A DNA stretch of 64,000 bases from an uncultured Ardenticatenia bacterium (GCA_937127125.1 CAKZLO010000034.1:267257-331256); one strand, 5' to 3'; positions 25,812 through 35,742 are shown, numbered from the stretch's first letter. Translations and numbers: made by a program. The notes: a model not told the origin generated them from the letters alone.

Positions 25812-26583
25812 GGACCTGATTACTTCGGAGAATGTGGAGCTCGCGGAGTCTGAGGAAGAGCTCGGCCCGCGCATGACGTTGCTGGAGCACCTGAGGGAGC
25901 TACGCGACCGCCTTATTCGCATTGTTATATCGTTAGCGGTTGCCACTGCCATCGGGTTTATCTTCTCGGACTATCTGATCGACATTCTGGCAATTCCCAT
26001 TGGCGGTCGTATGGCGTTGGAAGCGATCGATGTTACCGAGAATATGGGCGTGTTTATGCGCGTATCCCTTCTGGCTGGTGTGACACTGGCAATGCCTTTC
26101 ATTCTGTATCAGGTGCTCGCGTTCATTGTCCCTGGTTTGACCAAGAGCGAACGCCGCCTATTGTGGTTTGTATTGCCCGGCGCCACAGTGCTTTTCATCT
26201 GCGGGGTGCTCTTCTGCTATTTCCTGATGTTGCCGGTGGCGGTGCCCTTCTTGATCAACTTTCTAGGTATTCCCACCAAGCCGCGTCCCAGCACCTATTT
26301 TGGCTTCGTTACACGGATGATGCTTTGGATCGGTGGCTCCTTCGAGATGCCGCTTATTATTGCCTTCTTGTCGCGCATCGGCATCATCACTCCCCAGATG
26401 CTCAGCAAGTTTCGGCGCTATGCAATTGTCTTGATTGCTGTTATCGCGGCTGTGATCACACCTACAGTGGACCCAGTGAATATGACTCTGGTGATGGCGC
26501 CACTTCTGGTGCTCTATGAAACGGGCGTTTTTCTCTCCCGCATTATGTACCGCAAGCGACAGCCTCGGCCGATGACCGCGTGA
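25798..26583 (+). CDS. tatC: Sec-independent protein translocase TatC
   Basis: A 261-residue, six-helix membrane protein. MTLLEHLRELRDRL is the cytosolic signature that contacts twin-arginine signals, and the FYQ-like PFILYQVLAFIVPGL, KSERR and F-E-M-P segment GGSFEMPLII are in place. The ATG at 25798 lies within the end of tatB. A Tat-type signal is carried by the radical-SAM protein at 41201-42391. Confidence 0.95.
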   Translation: MATSEDLITSENVELAESEEELGPRMTLLEHLRELRDRLIRIVISLAVATAIGFIFSDYLIDILAIPIGGRMALEAIDVTENMGVFMRVSLLAGVTLAMPFILYQVLAFIVPGLTKSERRLLWFVLPGATVLFICGVLFCYFLMLPVAVPFLINFLGIPTKPRPSTYFGFVTRMMLWIGGSFEMPLIIAFLSRIGIITPQMLSKFRRYAIVLIAVIAAVITPTVDPVNMTLVMAPLLVLYETGVFLSRIMYRKRQPRPMTA

Positions 26584-26721
26584 GTACAGCCAGACGCCTC
26601 TTGCCCCTTGTATTCTTATGCTTCGCGCTACTATGGACATGGTGGATTTCACAATGTAGCTCGAACAGGGCAGACGGCCATAACGAGATCACTTCATCTC
26701 AGAGCTCTAAAGGAACTTGAT

Positions 26722-28068
26722 ATGACACAACGTACGCGCGTCATTATTATGGGCGCAGCAGGGCGCGACTTTCACAACTTCAACATGGTCTTCCGGGACA
26801 ATGCACAGTACGAAGTGGTCGCTTTTACGGCTACTCAGATCCCCAACATTGAATGTCGCATCTATCCCCCGGAATTGGCCGGCCCGCTTTACCCGCAGGG
26901 CATTCCCATCTATCCGGAAGAGGAGCTGGCGCAGCTGGTACTCAAGCTACATGCCCATCAGGTGGTGTTCGCCTATTCAGACGTCTCTCACGAGTATGTC
27001 ATGCACAAGGCATCTTTGGTGCTGGCACTTGGCGCCGACTTTCGTCTGCTGGGCCCGCGCGCCACAATGTTGCGAAGCAGCCGTCCAGTGGTGGCAGTAG
27101 GCGCTGTGCGCACCGGCAGCGGCAAAAGCCAAACTACCCGCCGCGTGTGTGACATTCTGCGCAATCTTGGCTGGCGCATTGTGGTAGTACGTCATCCTAT
27201 GCCCTATGGCGATCTGGCGCGTCAAGCGGTGCAACGTTTTGCCGACTTCGCTGATCTGGAGCGACACCAATGTACGATTGAAGAACGGGAGGAATATGAG
27301 CCACATCTAGAACGTGGCAGCGTCGTGTATGCAGGAGTGGATTACGCAGCGATCTTACGCCAGGCAGAACAAGAGGCAGAGATCATCGTTTGGGATGGTG
27401 GCAACAATGACTGGCCGTTTTTCAAGCCCGATTTGAGCATTGTGGTCACTGATCCACATCGAGCTGGACATGAATTGAGCTACTATCCTGGCGAAACTAA
27501 TCTGCGCATGGCGGATGTGGTGATCATCAACAAAATCGACACGGCAGACTTGGCGCAGACGGCCAAGGTACGTGCCAACATTGAGCTGCTTGCTCCTCAT
27601 GCCGTCGTGATTGATGCCGCCTCGCCTATCTATGTTGCCGACCCGGCGGCGATACGAGGCAAGCGTGCGTTAGTGGTCGAAGACGGCCCGACACTGACGC
27701 ACGGCGAGATGAGCTATGGTGCCGGCGTGGTGGCTGCCAGGCGATTCGGCGCTGCAGAGCTGGTCGATCCACGTCCTTACGCCGTGGGTAGTATTGCCGA
27801 GACATTTCGGAAATATCCCCATACTGGTCCGCTGTTGCCCGCGATGGGTTACGGGGAGCATCAGATCAGGGATTTGGAAGCAACCATCAACGCTACGCCC
27901 TGTGATGTAGTGATCGCAGCCACACCGGTTGACCTGTGTCGTGTTCTGCGCCACGTGAGGCATCCGATGCAGCGGGTGCGTTACGAACTTCAGGAGATCG
28001 GGCGTCCTACTTTGCTCGACGTGCTGAGCGAGCGTTTTGCGCCCAAAACTACTCAGTCCAAAGGCTAG
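26722..28068 (+). CDS. Cyclic 2,3-diphosphoglycerate synthetase-like GTPase
   Basis: A 448-residue P-loop protein. An N-terminal Rossmann-like region (RVIIMGAAGRDFHNFNMVFRD) precedes a P-loop (GAVRTGSGKSQTTRRV, about residue 131-146) and VIINKID for guanine specificity. The overall layout matches the cyclic-2,3-diphosphoglycerate synthetase family of hyperthermophilic archaea and its bacterial homologs, where the product is a thermoprotective solute; activity of bacterial members is largely untested. The ATG at 26722 is chosen for AAAGGA 8 nt upstream. Its end overlaps the convergent larC by 4 nt. Confidence 0.8.
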   Translation: MTQRTRVIIMGAAGRDFHNFNMVFRDNAQYEVVAFTATQIPNIECRIYPPELAGPLYPQGIPIYPEEELAQLVLKLHAHQVVFAYSDVSHEYVMHKASLVLALGADFRLLGPRATMLRSSRPVVAVGAVRTGSGKSQTTRRVCDILRNLGWRIVVVRHPMPYGDLARQAVQRFADFADLERHQCTIEEREEYEPHLERGSVVYAGVDYAAILRQAEQEAEIIVWDGGNNDWPFFKPDLSIVVTDPHRAGHELSYYPGETNLRMADVVIINKIDTADLAQTAKVRANIELLAPHAVVIDAASPIYVADPAAIRGKRALVVEDGPTLTHGEMSYGAGVVAARRFGAAELVDPRPYAVGSIAETFRKYPHTGPLLPAMGYGEHQIRDLEATINATPCDVVIAATPVDLCRVLRHVRHPMQRVRYELQEIGRPTLLDVLSERFAPKTTQSKG

Positions 28069-29240
28069 CGCACCAAGTGCTGTGCAGCTATCTCGGCGGC
28101 GCGATAGACTTCACGCAATGGTACGTCGTGTTGTTCGGCCAATCGGCGACAATCTTCATACTCCGGCTTGATACGTGTCTTCCCGTTATCCCAAAGAGCG
28201 ACTTTCACACGCACAATCCCGTAGGGCGTTTCCACCGGTTCTGTAGAACGCGGCAGACAGTGGCGCGTGACAAGGCTCTGACGGACACCCAACGTTGTGC
28301 TCTCGGCGAACAGAATATGGGTTAGACGGCTCGCGTCGTCCGGCCGACATAGTACGTGCACAATGTTGCCAGGGCGCCCCTTTTTCATTTGCACATGGGT
28401 CAGAAATACATCTAGTGCACCCGCATCCAGCAGGGATTCTACTAGATATTCGTAGAACTCTGGGTTCATATCGTCGATGCTGGTCTCCAACATAGCCAGA
28501 GTTTCGGTTGTGGCGCGTAGGACATCTGAGGCTTCACCGATAAGAACACGCAGCAAGTTGGGAATCGGGAGCTCAAGTGTGCCGGCGCCATAGCCAACAC
28601 GACGCAACGTCATCGCTGGAATTGGCCCAAAGGATACTGCCAGTGTGGACAGAAGTGCTGCTGCAGTGGGTGTGACAAGCTCAGCTTCCAGTGGGCTGCC
28701 CACTATAGGCACATCAGTGAGCAGTCCAAGCGTAGCTGGCGCTGGCAGGGGGATCTTCCCGTGAGCACCTTGCACCCATCCGCGCCCCAGAGGCAAGGGA
28801 GAGACAACCACTTGGTTAACACCTAGGGCGTCCAGACCAATCAAGGTGCCCACAACATCGACAATAGTGTCTACTCCGCCCAGCTCATGCAGGTGAACTT
28901 GCTCCAGCGGCACATTATGGATGGCAGCTTCCACACTCCCTATGCGTCGGAAGATTTCCACTGCTCGTTCCTTTATGGAAGGTGCCAATGTGCTTTGCAT
29001 CACAACCTTCTCGATGTCGGGTAGACAGCGTGCAGGGACGTCGTCTGCTACCTGCACTTCTACCCTAGTGGCACTGAAGCCATGCTTGACCACCCGCTGG
29101 CTCGCAACTCTCAGCTCGTCCAACTGGAGTGCTGCTAACTGCGTTTGCAGAAGATCCATGGAGAGGCCGGCGTCTACCAGCGCACCCAGTATCATGTCGC
29201 CACTGGCACCGGCTATGCAGTCAAAGTAAGCGATTTGCAT
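28065..29240 (-). CDS. larC: Nickel-pincer cofactor nickel-insertion protein LarC
   Basis: A 391-residue protein opening MQIAYFDCIAGASGDMILGAL, the LarC (DUF111) signature, with HLHELGGVDTIVDVVG and the metal-rich-like C-terminal region (ETSIDDMNPEFYEYLVE, KKGRPGNIVHVLC). It inserts nickel into the pyridinium dithiocarboxylate mononucleotide cofactor made by LarB and LarE. In Lactobacillus the gene is split and needs a programmed frameshift; here it is one continuous frame. It follows larE with a 20-nt overlap. No larA or larB is in the window. Confidence 0.92.
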   Translation of the reverse strand: MQIAYFDCIAGASGDMILGALVDAGLSMDLLQTQLAALQLDELRVASQRVVKHGFSATRVEVQVADDVPARCLPDIEKVVMQSTLAPSIKERAVEIFRRIGSVEAAIHNVPLEQVHLHELGGVDTIVDVVGTLIGLDALGVNQVVVSPLPLGRGWVQGAHGKIPLPAPATLGLLTDVPIVGSPLEAELVTPTAAALLSTLAVSFGPIPAMTLRRVGYGAGTLELPIPNLLRVLIGEASDVLRATTETLAMLETSIDDMNPEFYEYLVESLLDAGALDVFLTHVQMKKGRPGNIVHVLCRPDDASRLTHILFAESTTLGVRQSLVTRHCLPRSTEPVETPYGIVRVKVALWDNGKTRIKPEYEDCRRLAEQHDVPLREVYRAAEIAAQHLVR

Positions 29241-30033
29241 CGTTCATACTCCCTGATCGGAATCCAGCTAAATCAAGTGTCACGTAAATGTAACCCAGAG
29301 ATTGCAATCTCTGAATGATCTCGGTGCGATGGTCCATAATCATGAGGAAATCGTTCGGTTCCACCTCGATGCGTGCGAGTACACCGTGGTGGCGAACACG
29401 CAACTGGCGCACGCCAATCTGGCGCAAGAACGCTTCTGCTTGCTCGATGCGCTGGAGCAGTTCAACTGTGATGGGCGTTCCGTAGGGCACGCGCGATGCC
29501 AGGCATGCGGCCGAAGGTTTGTCCCAGTTCGGCAATCCCAGCGTGCGGGCTATGGTACGAATCTCAGATTTGGAGAGGCCAATCTCCTGTAAGGGGCTGC
29601 GTACTCCCCATTCGCGTGCCGCACGAGTGCCTGGACGATGATCATGCAGGTCATCTGCGTTAGCACCATCCACGACAACAGCAAAGCCTTCGCGCTGTGC
29701 GTAGCGTGTCAACGATTCCAAGATAACCCTTTTGCAGAAGTAACAGCGTTCTGGCGTGTTCTCAATATAGTGTGCGTCTTCCATCTCATGTGTCTCTATC
29801 AGCACGTGGCGCACGCCTATCTCCCGGGCAAGGTTACATGCCTCTTCTCGTTCGACGGCCGGCTGGCTGGGCGAAACAGCAGTCAATGCTACAACGCGTT
29901 CCCTGCCGAGCACATCATAAGCCACCTTGAGCAGCAGCGTACTGTCTGTGCCACCGGAATACGCAACTGCGACGCTGTCCATAGTGCGCAATAGCCGTTT
30001 CAAATGTTCTAGCTTGTGGGATACCGTCTCCAA
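29221..30033 (-). CDS. larE: Sulfur transferase LarE of nickel-pincer cofactor synthesis
   Basis: A 270-residue PP-loop ATPase (AYSGGTDSTLLLKVA, near residue 24) with the LarE segments TPERCYFCKR and KPSAACLASRVPYGTPI. LarE adenylates the pyridinium cofactor precursor and gives it sulfur. Some LarE enzymes sacrifice one cysteine; those with an extra C-x-x-C, as here, are thought to hold an Fe-S cluster and act catalytically. First gene of a two-gene leftward unit with larC. Confidence 0.92.
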   Translation of the reverse strand: METVSHKLEHLKRLLRTMDSVAVAYSGGTDSTLLLKVAYDVLGRERVVALTAVSPSQPAVEREEACNLAREIGVRHVLIETHEMEDAHYIENTPERCYFCKRVILESLTRYAQREGFAVVVDGANADDLHDHRPGTRAAREWGVRSPLQEIGLSKSEIRTIARTLGLPNWDKPSAACLASRVPYGTPITVELLQRIEQAEAFLRQIGVRQLRVRHHGVLARIEVEPNDFLMIMDHRTEIIQRLQSLGYIYVTLDLAGFRSGSMNDANRLL

Positions 30034-30139
30034 CCTCTTCTCTCCAAAGATAGGGTGCTCGCTCGTTGAGCAGTCCCTGACATGCTGTGAAGGGGATTAT
30101 GCCTTAGGTGAACACTCCTGACAACACGCAATGCGCGAT

Positions 30140-30167
30140 TTGACAATCCTGTGCTCCGGGCTATAAT
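30140..30167 (+). promoter_or_regulatory. Promoter of the MarR-RND operon
   Basis: TTGACA (30140-30145), a 16-nt spacer and TATAAT (30162-30167). Predicted transcription start is near 30174, upstream of the palindrome at 30187-30202. Confidence 0.8.
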
Positions 30168-30186
30168 TTAGTTTGCGTCATTAATT

Positions 30187-30202
30187 ATTTACAGTAGTAA
30201 AT
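30187..30202 (+). promoter_or_regulatory. Likely MarR operator
   Basis: ATTTAC-AGTA-GTAAAT is a perfect inverted repeat with a 4-nt centre, located about 13 nt after the predicted transcription start. Size and AT-rich arms fit a MarR-family site; the regulator is the next gene. Confidence 0.55.
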
Positions 30203-30265
30203 GTTCGCGTCGAAAATTATTAATCTCTGTCTGTCCACAGATATAAAAACTGAGGTTTCTTCTCC

Positions 30266-30835
30266 ATGAGCGAGACTCCGATTTCAAGGACGGAGCGCCT
30301 ACGTAGAATCAGCACCAAGTTCGTACTTCTCATGTGGATCGCGATGAGGCGCTTCTGGCAGTTGCTTCAGGCATTTGGGCTGACACCGCCACAGTTTATG
30401 GTGCTTTTTGCTCTGGCAAAGGCGGGTGCACCGCGCTCGATGAACGATCTTACGGATATCACGTTTCAGGATGCGCCCACGATGACTGGTATTATCGATC
30501 GTCTTGAGAAAGCTGGTCTGGTGGAACGCACGCGCAGCACCACCGATCGCCGTGTGGTATTAGTACAGGCCACACCAGCGGGTGTAGCCCTGCTCAAGCA
30601 GGTGAGTGAGAAGTTGTTGGATGACGATGTAGCCGGCTGCTCAGTGCTCACCGATAGAGAGCTGGCCGAAACTGAGGCACTTTTTCAAGAGATCTTCCGC
30701 ATCCACCTAAGGCGATTTCGAATGGCTGTTGAGAACGCGGAAGACATTATTAACTCGTGGGATCTACCGCTAAGCGGTCTGATCACGCTGGACGATAGTT
30801 CCGAAGCGACCCGCTACGAAAGTGATCCGGTATGA
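30266..30835 (+). CDS. MarR-family transcriptional regulator
   Basis: A 189-residue winged-helix regulator: LTPPQFMVLFALAKAG, the recognition region APTMTGIIDRLEKAGLVER and the beta-wing TRSTTDRRVVLVQATPAG are typical of MarR. GAGG lies 10 nt before the ATG. It precedes an efflux pump and has a palindrome between promoter and gene, so it is probably an autorepressor relieved by the pump's substrate. The C-terminus extends about 40 residues beyond the usual domain. Confidence 0.92.
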   Translation: MSETPISRTERLRRISTKFVLLMWIAMRRFWQLLQAFGLTPPQFMVLFALAKAGAPRSMNDLTDITFQDAPTMTGIIDRLEKAGLVERTRSTTDRRVVLVQATPAGVALLKQVSEKLLDDDVAGCSVLTDRELAETEALFQEIFRIHLRRFRMAVENAEDIINSWDLPLSGLITLDDSSEATRYESDPV

Positions 30836-30896
30836 AGCACCAGCCATCAAACTCTGCATCCAGAGATCTGATAAGGCTAGGGAGGGATAAGGTATT

Positions 30897-32300
30897 ATGA
30901 AGAAGAGATGGTTTCTTGCTATCCTTTTGGTATTGTTGGCATTAGCCGCTTTACTGACCACTAGCTGTACTCCGACTACACAGCGCGTGGCACGTGCGGC
31001 AGAGCCAGCAAGGATTTCTGCGGTATCCGTGCTGGTAGCACCCGCCCGCACAGGTACGATTTCACGAGTGTACAACTATTCAGGCGACCTGCGTCCCAAG
31101 CACAGTGTTAACGTTCTGCCTGTGGCAGCGGGCCGCGTTCAGTCCCTTATGGTTGAGGTAGGTGACCAGATAAAGGCAGGTGATCCGATTGCCATTGTTG
31201 AGAGCAAAACCTATGCTGCTCAGCTGAAGCAGGCAGAGGCCAACTTGGAGCTGGCTCGGCTGAGCTTGGCCAAAATGGAAGAGGGTACGCGACCTGAACA
31301 GATTGCTGCAGCTGAGGCTGCTGTGCGGTTCGCGCGCAGTGCGGTTAACGATTTGCTCAACGTGAACGAGGATGAACGTACCGCCGCGGCGGCAACGCTG
31401 GCGCAGGCAGAAGCTGCGTTGAAACTGGCACAGGCAGAGTATGACAAGGTGGCGTGGGCTGGCCAGGTGGGAATGTTGCCACAATCTCTAAAGCTAGAGC
31501 AGGCTACGATTGCGTACGAGGTGGCGCGGGCTGCCTACAATATGCAGACTCACCCCAGCGATGTGCAGCTGTCGCCGTTGATGGTGCAACTGGCACAAGC
31601 AGAGCTGGCGCTGGCACTGGCCAAGCAACCTTACACCCAGACCGACTTTGAGCTTGCGCGTGTCAAGATCAAACAGGCGGAGGCGGCCGTGGAGCTTGCG
31701 CGCATCCAGCTAGATGAGACAACCATCCGTGCTCCATTTGATGGTATTGTGGCTGAGCTGTATGTCAGTGAAGGGAGCATAGTTGGACCAAGTACTCCCG
31801 TTGCCCTGTTTGTCTCGCGTGAACTGGAGGCGGTCATCGATGTCGAAGAGAACCGTATCCAGGAGGTGAGACCCGGTCAGCACGCTGCCATCAAAGTGAG
31901 CGCCTACCCTGACGAGGACTTTCCGGCTGTAGTCACCAGTGTGGCACCGGTCGCAGATCCTGCTACCCATACTTTCACAGTGAAAGTTACGCCAGTTGAC
32001 GAAGCTGGTAAGTTGCGCAGTGGCATGTATGCCAACCTGGCGCTCTTGGTTGAAGAAAAGCAAGCTGCTTTGCTTGTGCCGCGCGCCGCGGTGACATTGA
32101 TCAACAATAAGGAATCCGTGTATGTAGTGCAGGATGACATAGCCCAGCTGCGTCCGGTGGTCACTGGCCTCACGGATGGCGACAACGTCGAGATCCTGAG
32201 CGGATTGCGACCCGGTGAGATGGTTGTCACTGCTGGTCAATCTAGCCTGAACGATGGCATGCGCGTGCGAATCGCTTCCGAAGCGGGGCAGATAGACTGA
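30897..32300 (+). CDS. RND efflux adaptor subunit (lipoprotein, HlyD/MFP family)
   Basis: A 467-residue periplasmic-adaptor-type protein. The signal peptide ends at a lipobox (LTTSC, cysteine near residue 23), so it should be lipid-anchored. It has the biotinyl-lipoyl half-motifs (VAAGRVQSLMVEVGDQIKAGDPIAIVES and IRAPFDGIVAELYVSEGSIVG), separated by a long Ala/Glu-rich coiled coil of about 170 residues, then beta-barrel and membrane-proximal domains. It links the RND transporter encoded next to an exit path. No outer-membrane factor is encoded. Confidence 0.93.
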   Translation: MKKRWFLAILLVLLALAALLTTSCTPTTQRVARAAEPARISAVSVLVAPARTGTISRVYNYSGDLRPKHSVNVLPVAAGRVQSLMVEVGDQIKAGDPIAIVESKTYAAQLKQAEANLELARLSLAKMEEGTRPEQIAAAEAAVRFARSAVNDLLNVNEDERTAAAATLAQAEAALKLAQAEYDKVAWAGQVGMLPQSLKLEQATIAYEVARAAYNMQTHPSDVQLSPLMVQLAQAELALALAKQPYTQTDFELARVKIKQAEAAVELARIQLDETTIRAPFDGIVAELYVSEGSIVGPSTPVALFVSRELEAVIDVEENRIQEVRPGQHAAIKVSAYPDEDFPAVVTSVAPVADPATHTFTVKVTPVDEAGKLRSGMYANLALLVEEKQAALLVPRAAVTLINNKESVYVVQDDIAQLRPVVTGLTDGDNVEILSGLRPGEMVVTAGQSSLNDGMRVRIASEAGQID

Positions 32301-32324
32301 AGTAGTGGCTAAGGATAGAAGCAT

Positions 32325-35300
32325 ATGGGACTGACACGCCTTGCTATTCGCAGACCACTGACTATGTTGATGATCATCCTGGCACTGGTGGTGTTGGGCT
32401 ATCGCTCGCTCACCTTGATGCAGGTTGATCGTTATCCCCAGGTGGACTTTCCTTATGTCAGCATTGTGACTGTTTTTCCTGGCGCCGGCCCGGAAGATGT
32501 GGAGGACCTGATTGTCAAGCCCATTGAGGACGCTGTAGCCGGTATCTCAGGCATTGATCAAATCATGTCTACCGCGACAGAAGGGGTAGGCGTTGTGATC
32601 ATAGGGTTTGTCGAAGGTACCGACGGGAACCAGGCTGCTATTGACGTGGAACGCCAGGTTGCTACAGTGCGGGGCACTCTGCCAACGGAGGCGTACGATC
32701 CTACCATCATCAAGGCAGATATCAATGCCATCCCCATTATGGAAATTGTGCTCAGCGGTCCCCAGGGCCAAGATGAGCTGTTTGATATTGCTAAGAACGA
32801 TATCAAGCCACGTCTACAAGCTATCAAAGGTGTAGCTTCGGTGAACATTTCTGGTGGGCGCGAACGAGAGATCCAAGTAGAACCCGACCCAGCCAAGCTG
32901 GCCGCGTATCGCATCCCGCTGGAAAACATACAACGTGCGTTGCAGGCTAACAACCTCACCTTCCCAGTGGGCTCAATTGATGTGGGGCGTCAGAGAACTG
33001 CTGTGCGCTCAGTAGGAGAGTTCACATCGCTCGAGCAAATCGGGAATGTAGTTGTATCAACTGGCGGAGGCCAGAGCGGTGTACCGGTCAGACCTGGTCA
33101 GGACGTCGGTGGATACGTCTATCTGCGTGATGTCGCCACGGTCAAAGAAGGTTACAAGGACAAGACGCAGATTCTGCGCTACAACGGTGTCGAAGCGGTC
33201 AGCATCAGCGTGCTCAAGACATCCGACGCGAACACTATTCAGGTGGCTGACTCGATCCGGGAGGTGATCGAAACGCTAAACAGCGAGCTGCCTGCTGGTG
33301 CACAAACGACCGTCGTGATTGACGACTCAAAGTTCACGCGGCAGGCAGTGGAGGCAGTGCAGGAAGAGCTGATCCTAGCCATCTTGATCACCGGATTGGT
33401 GATGCTTCTCTTCCTACATACCATCCGCAGCACGTTCATAGTGGTGCTAGCTATCCCGACTTCGATCATGTCCACCTTCATTGTAATGTGGGCGCTCGGT
33501 TTCACGCTCAACACGCTCACTCTGTTGGCGTTGACTCTGACGATCGGTATCCTAGTGGATGACTCGATCGTGGTGCTAGAGAATATTGAACGCCACCTCA
33601 AAATGGGCAAAAACCCGCGTCAGGCAGCATTGGACGGACGTTCTGAGATCGGATTGGCTGCCATTACCATTACCTTGGTGGACGTGGTGGTATATGTGCC
33701 GGTGGCATTCTCAAGTGGCATCGTGGGGCAATTCTTCCGTTCCTACGGTATCACTATCGCTACTACCACTCTCTTCTCGCTATTTGTGTCCTTCACTCTG
33801 ACACCTATGCTGGCAGCATTATGGATGCGTGACGAGAGTCAGCCTCAGCCTAAACCACGTGGGATACGTCGTGTTTTCAACATTTTGTTCTGGCCAGCCA
33901 GCATTGTATGGAGAGGCTTCGTGTACGTGTGGGATGGTGCCTTCAACGGCCTAGCACACCTGTATGCAGCGACGTTGCGCTTCTTTCTGCGCAACTGGGG
34001 CACCTCTTTTCTGGCGGTCTTCATCGCCGGGCTGTCGCTAGTTGCCGGGGCGTGGCTCGTACTAAGTGGCGTGGTGGGTTCTGAGTTCATCCCGCAGGAA
34101 GATGATGCCCAGTTCACCGTGAACATTCAGATGCCACCTGGCACCAATCTGGCAGCTACCGATCAAGCAGCTCGTCAGGTTGAACAGATCATTTTGCAGA
34201 AAGTGCCGGAAACTGTCGCCGTTTTGACCAGCGTTGGGTCAGGCGGAAATGTTTTTGGGATCAGCACCGGCAGCGCGGTGAATAGTGCTAGGATTCGTGT
34301 GCGTGTGGTGGACAAGACGCAACGTCAGCGCAGCACGGTGCAGATCGTCGAGGCATTGCGTCCTCTGGTGCAGCAGATCCCTGAAGCTACCATATCGCTC
34401 AACCTGAGCTCGTCGCTGGGCGGTGCAGGAGGGATGGGAGGTACCGTTCAGATTCAGGTATACGGGGAAGATCCTGACCGCCTGATCGAGCTAGCGAGTC
34501 AGGTCGAAGCAGTGATGCGCTCTGTTCCCGGGACCACCGACATCCAGAATCTGGACGCAGCGCGTGCACCTGAAGCGCGCCTGGTAGTGGACCGAGAGCG
34601 GGCGCTCAACCTCGGACTAACACCTGCTCAGGTAGCTGGCACACTGCGCACGGCGCTCAGTGGCACAAAGGTGGGCACCTTCAAACAGCCAAGCAAACCC
34701 GATGTGGACATTACATTGCGCATCAACGAGACAGTGCGCACCAATCTGGAGAGGCTCTCCGATCTGCCGCTGGGATATCGGGCCGGTAAGGAGATACGAC
34801 TCGCTCAGGTTACCGCGATCGAGCGGGACCTCGCGCCAGCTGTCATTAAACGTACCGACCGTCAACGCCAGCTCACTGTGAGCAGTGGTGTTACTGGGCG
34901 CGCTTCTGGGGATGTCACAGATGATATCGAGGCAGCTATCAGGGAGAGTGTCGCCTTTCCGGAAGGCTACGGATTTCGCCTGGCTGGTCAGGCTGAGGCA
35001 CAGCGTCAGTCGTTCGCCGAGCTGGGTTCGGCACTGCTTCTCTCTATCGGGCTGATTTACATGCTGCTGGTTGCTCTCTTCCAGAGCTGGATGAACCCGC
35101 TGGCGATCATGTTCTCGTTGCCTGTTTCCGTGGTGGGCGCTTTTGGTGGTCTGCTGATCACGAACAACACGCTCAACCTGGTCTCACTGTTGGGGATCAT
35201 CCTGCTTACGGGGATCGTCACTAAGAATGCGATCCTACTGGTGGACTTTACCAACGTCTTACGGCGTGAGCGTGGTTACAGCCGTCGTGATGCGTTGGTT

Positions 35301-35720
35301 GAAGCGGGGCGGCTGCGTCTGCGACCAATTCTAATGACCACAGCAGCGTTGGTCTTTGCCCTTTTACCCCTTCTGTTCAGTCTGGGTGCCGGCTCAGAGA
35401 TTCGTGCACCGCTGGCAGCAGTGGTCGTTGGTGGCAACATTACCTCGACGCTGTTAACGCTTATTTTGGTGCCAGTGGTATACACTTTCCTCGACGGTGG
35501 CAGCAATCTGGCACGGCGTATTGTTCGCCGCATTCTGGGCGGCGAACCAGAGGTCAAGGAAACACCGGAGGAACCTCGGCCAGCTGGACCCACTCCTGTG
35601 CCTCCTACGCCGCCTGCGCCACCGCGTCCACCACGTCCACGACGGCCAGAGCCGCAACCACAGCCCGGTACGACATCGTTCAACCCGTCGTTGCCGCAGA
35701 GCGGGCCTGACAAAGGTTAA
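32325..35720 (+). CDS. RND family efflux transporter, AcrB/HAE1 type
   Basis: A 1131-residue proton-driven exporter with two six-helix halves and two large extracytoplasmic loops. Characteristic segments include FPGAGPEDVEDLIVKPIE near the N-terminus, the transmembrane charged pair in IGILVDDSIVVLENIERH, and GIVTKNAILLVDFTN in the second half. About 80 C-terminal residues form a proline- and arginine-rich tail absent from AcrB. It lies 24 nt after its adaptor in a MarR-headed operon. Substrate unknown. Confidence 0.95.
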   Translation: MGLTRLAIRRPLTMLMIILALVVLGYRSLTLMQVDRYPQVDFPYVSIVTVFPGAGPEDVEDLIVKPIEDAVAGISGIDQIMSTATEGVGVVIIGFVEGTDGNQAAIDVERQVATVRGTLPTEAYDPTIIKADINAIPIMEIVLSGPQGQDELFDIAKNDIKPRLQAIKGVASVNISGGREREIQVEPDPAKLAAYRIPLENIQRALQANNLTFPVGSIDVGRQRTAVRSVGEFTSLEQIGNVVVSTGGGQSGVPVRPGQDVGGYVYLRDVATVKEGYKDKTQILRYNGVEAVSISVLKTSDANTIQVADSIREVIETLNSELPAGAQTTVVIDDSKFTRQAVEAVQEELILAILITGLVMLLFLHTIRSTFIVVLAIPTSIMSTFIVMWALGFTLNTLTLLALTLTIGILVDDSIVVLENIERHLKMGKNPRQAALDGRSEIGLAAITITLVDVVVYVPVAFSSGIVGQFFRSYGITIATTTLFSLFVSFTLTPMLAALWMRDESQPQPKPRGIRRVFNILFWPASIVWRGFVYVWDGAFNGLAHLYAATLRFFLRNWGTSFLAVFIAGLSLVAGAWLVLSGVVGSEFIPQEDDAQFTVNIQMPPGTNLAATDQAARQVEQIILQKVPETVAVLTSVGSGGNVFGISTGSAVNSARIRVRVVDKTQRQRSTVQIVEALRPLVQQIPEATISLNLSSSLGGAGGMGGTVQIQVYGEDPDRLIELASQVEAVMRSVPGTTDIQNLDAARAPEARLVVDRERALNLGLTPAQVAGTLRTALSGTKVGTFKQPSKPDVDITLRINETVRTNLERLSDLPLGYRAGKEIRLAQVTAIERDLAPAVIKRTDRQRQLTVSSGVTGRASGDVTDDIEAAIRESVAFPEGYGFRLAGQAEAQRQSFAELGSALLLSIGLIYMLLVALFQSWMNPLAIMFSLPVSVVGAFGGLLITNNTLNLVSLLGIILLTGIVTKNAILLVDFTNVLRRERGYSRRDALVEAGRLRLRPILMTTAALVFALLPLLFSLGAGSEIRAPLAAVVVGGNITSTLLTLILVPVVYTFLDGGSNLARRIVRRILGGEPEVKETPEEPRPAGPTPVPPTPPAPPRPPRPRRPEPQPQPGTTSFNPSLPQSGPDKG

Positions 35721-35742
35721 TGCGCAGGGAGATGCTGTTATA

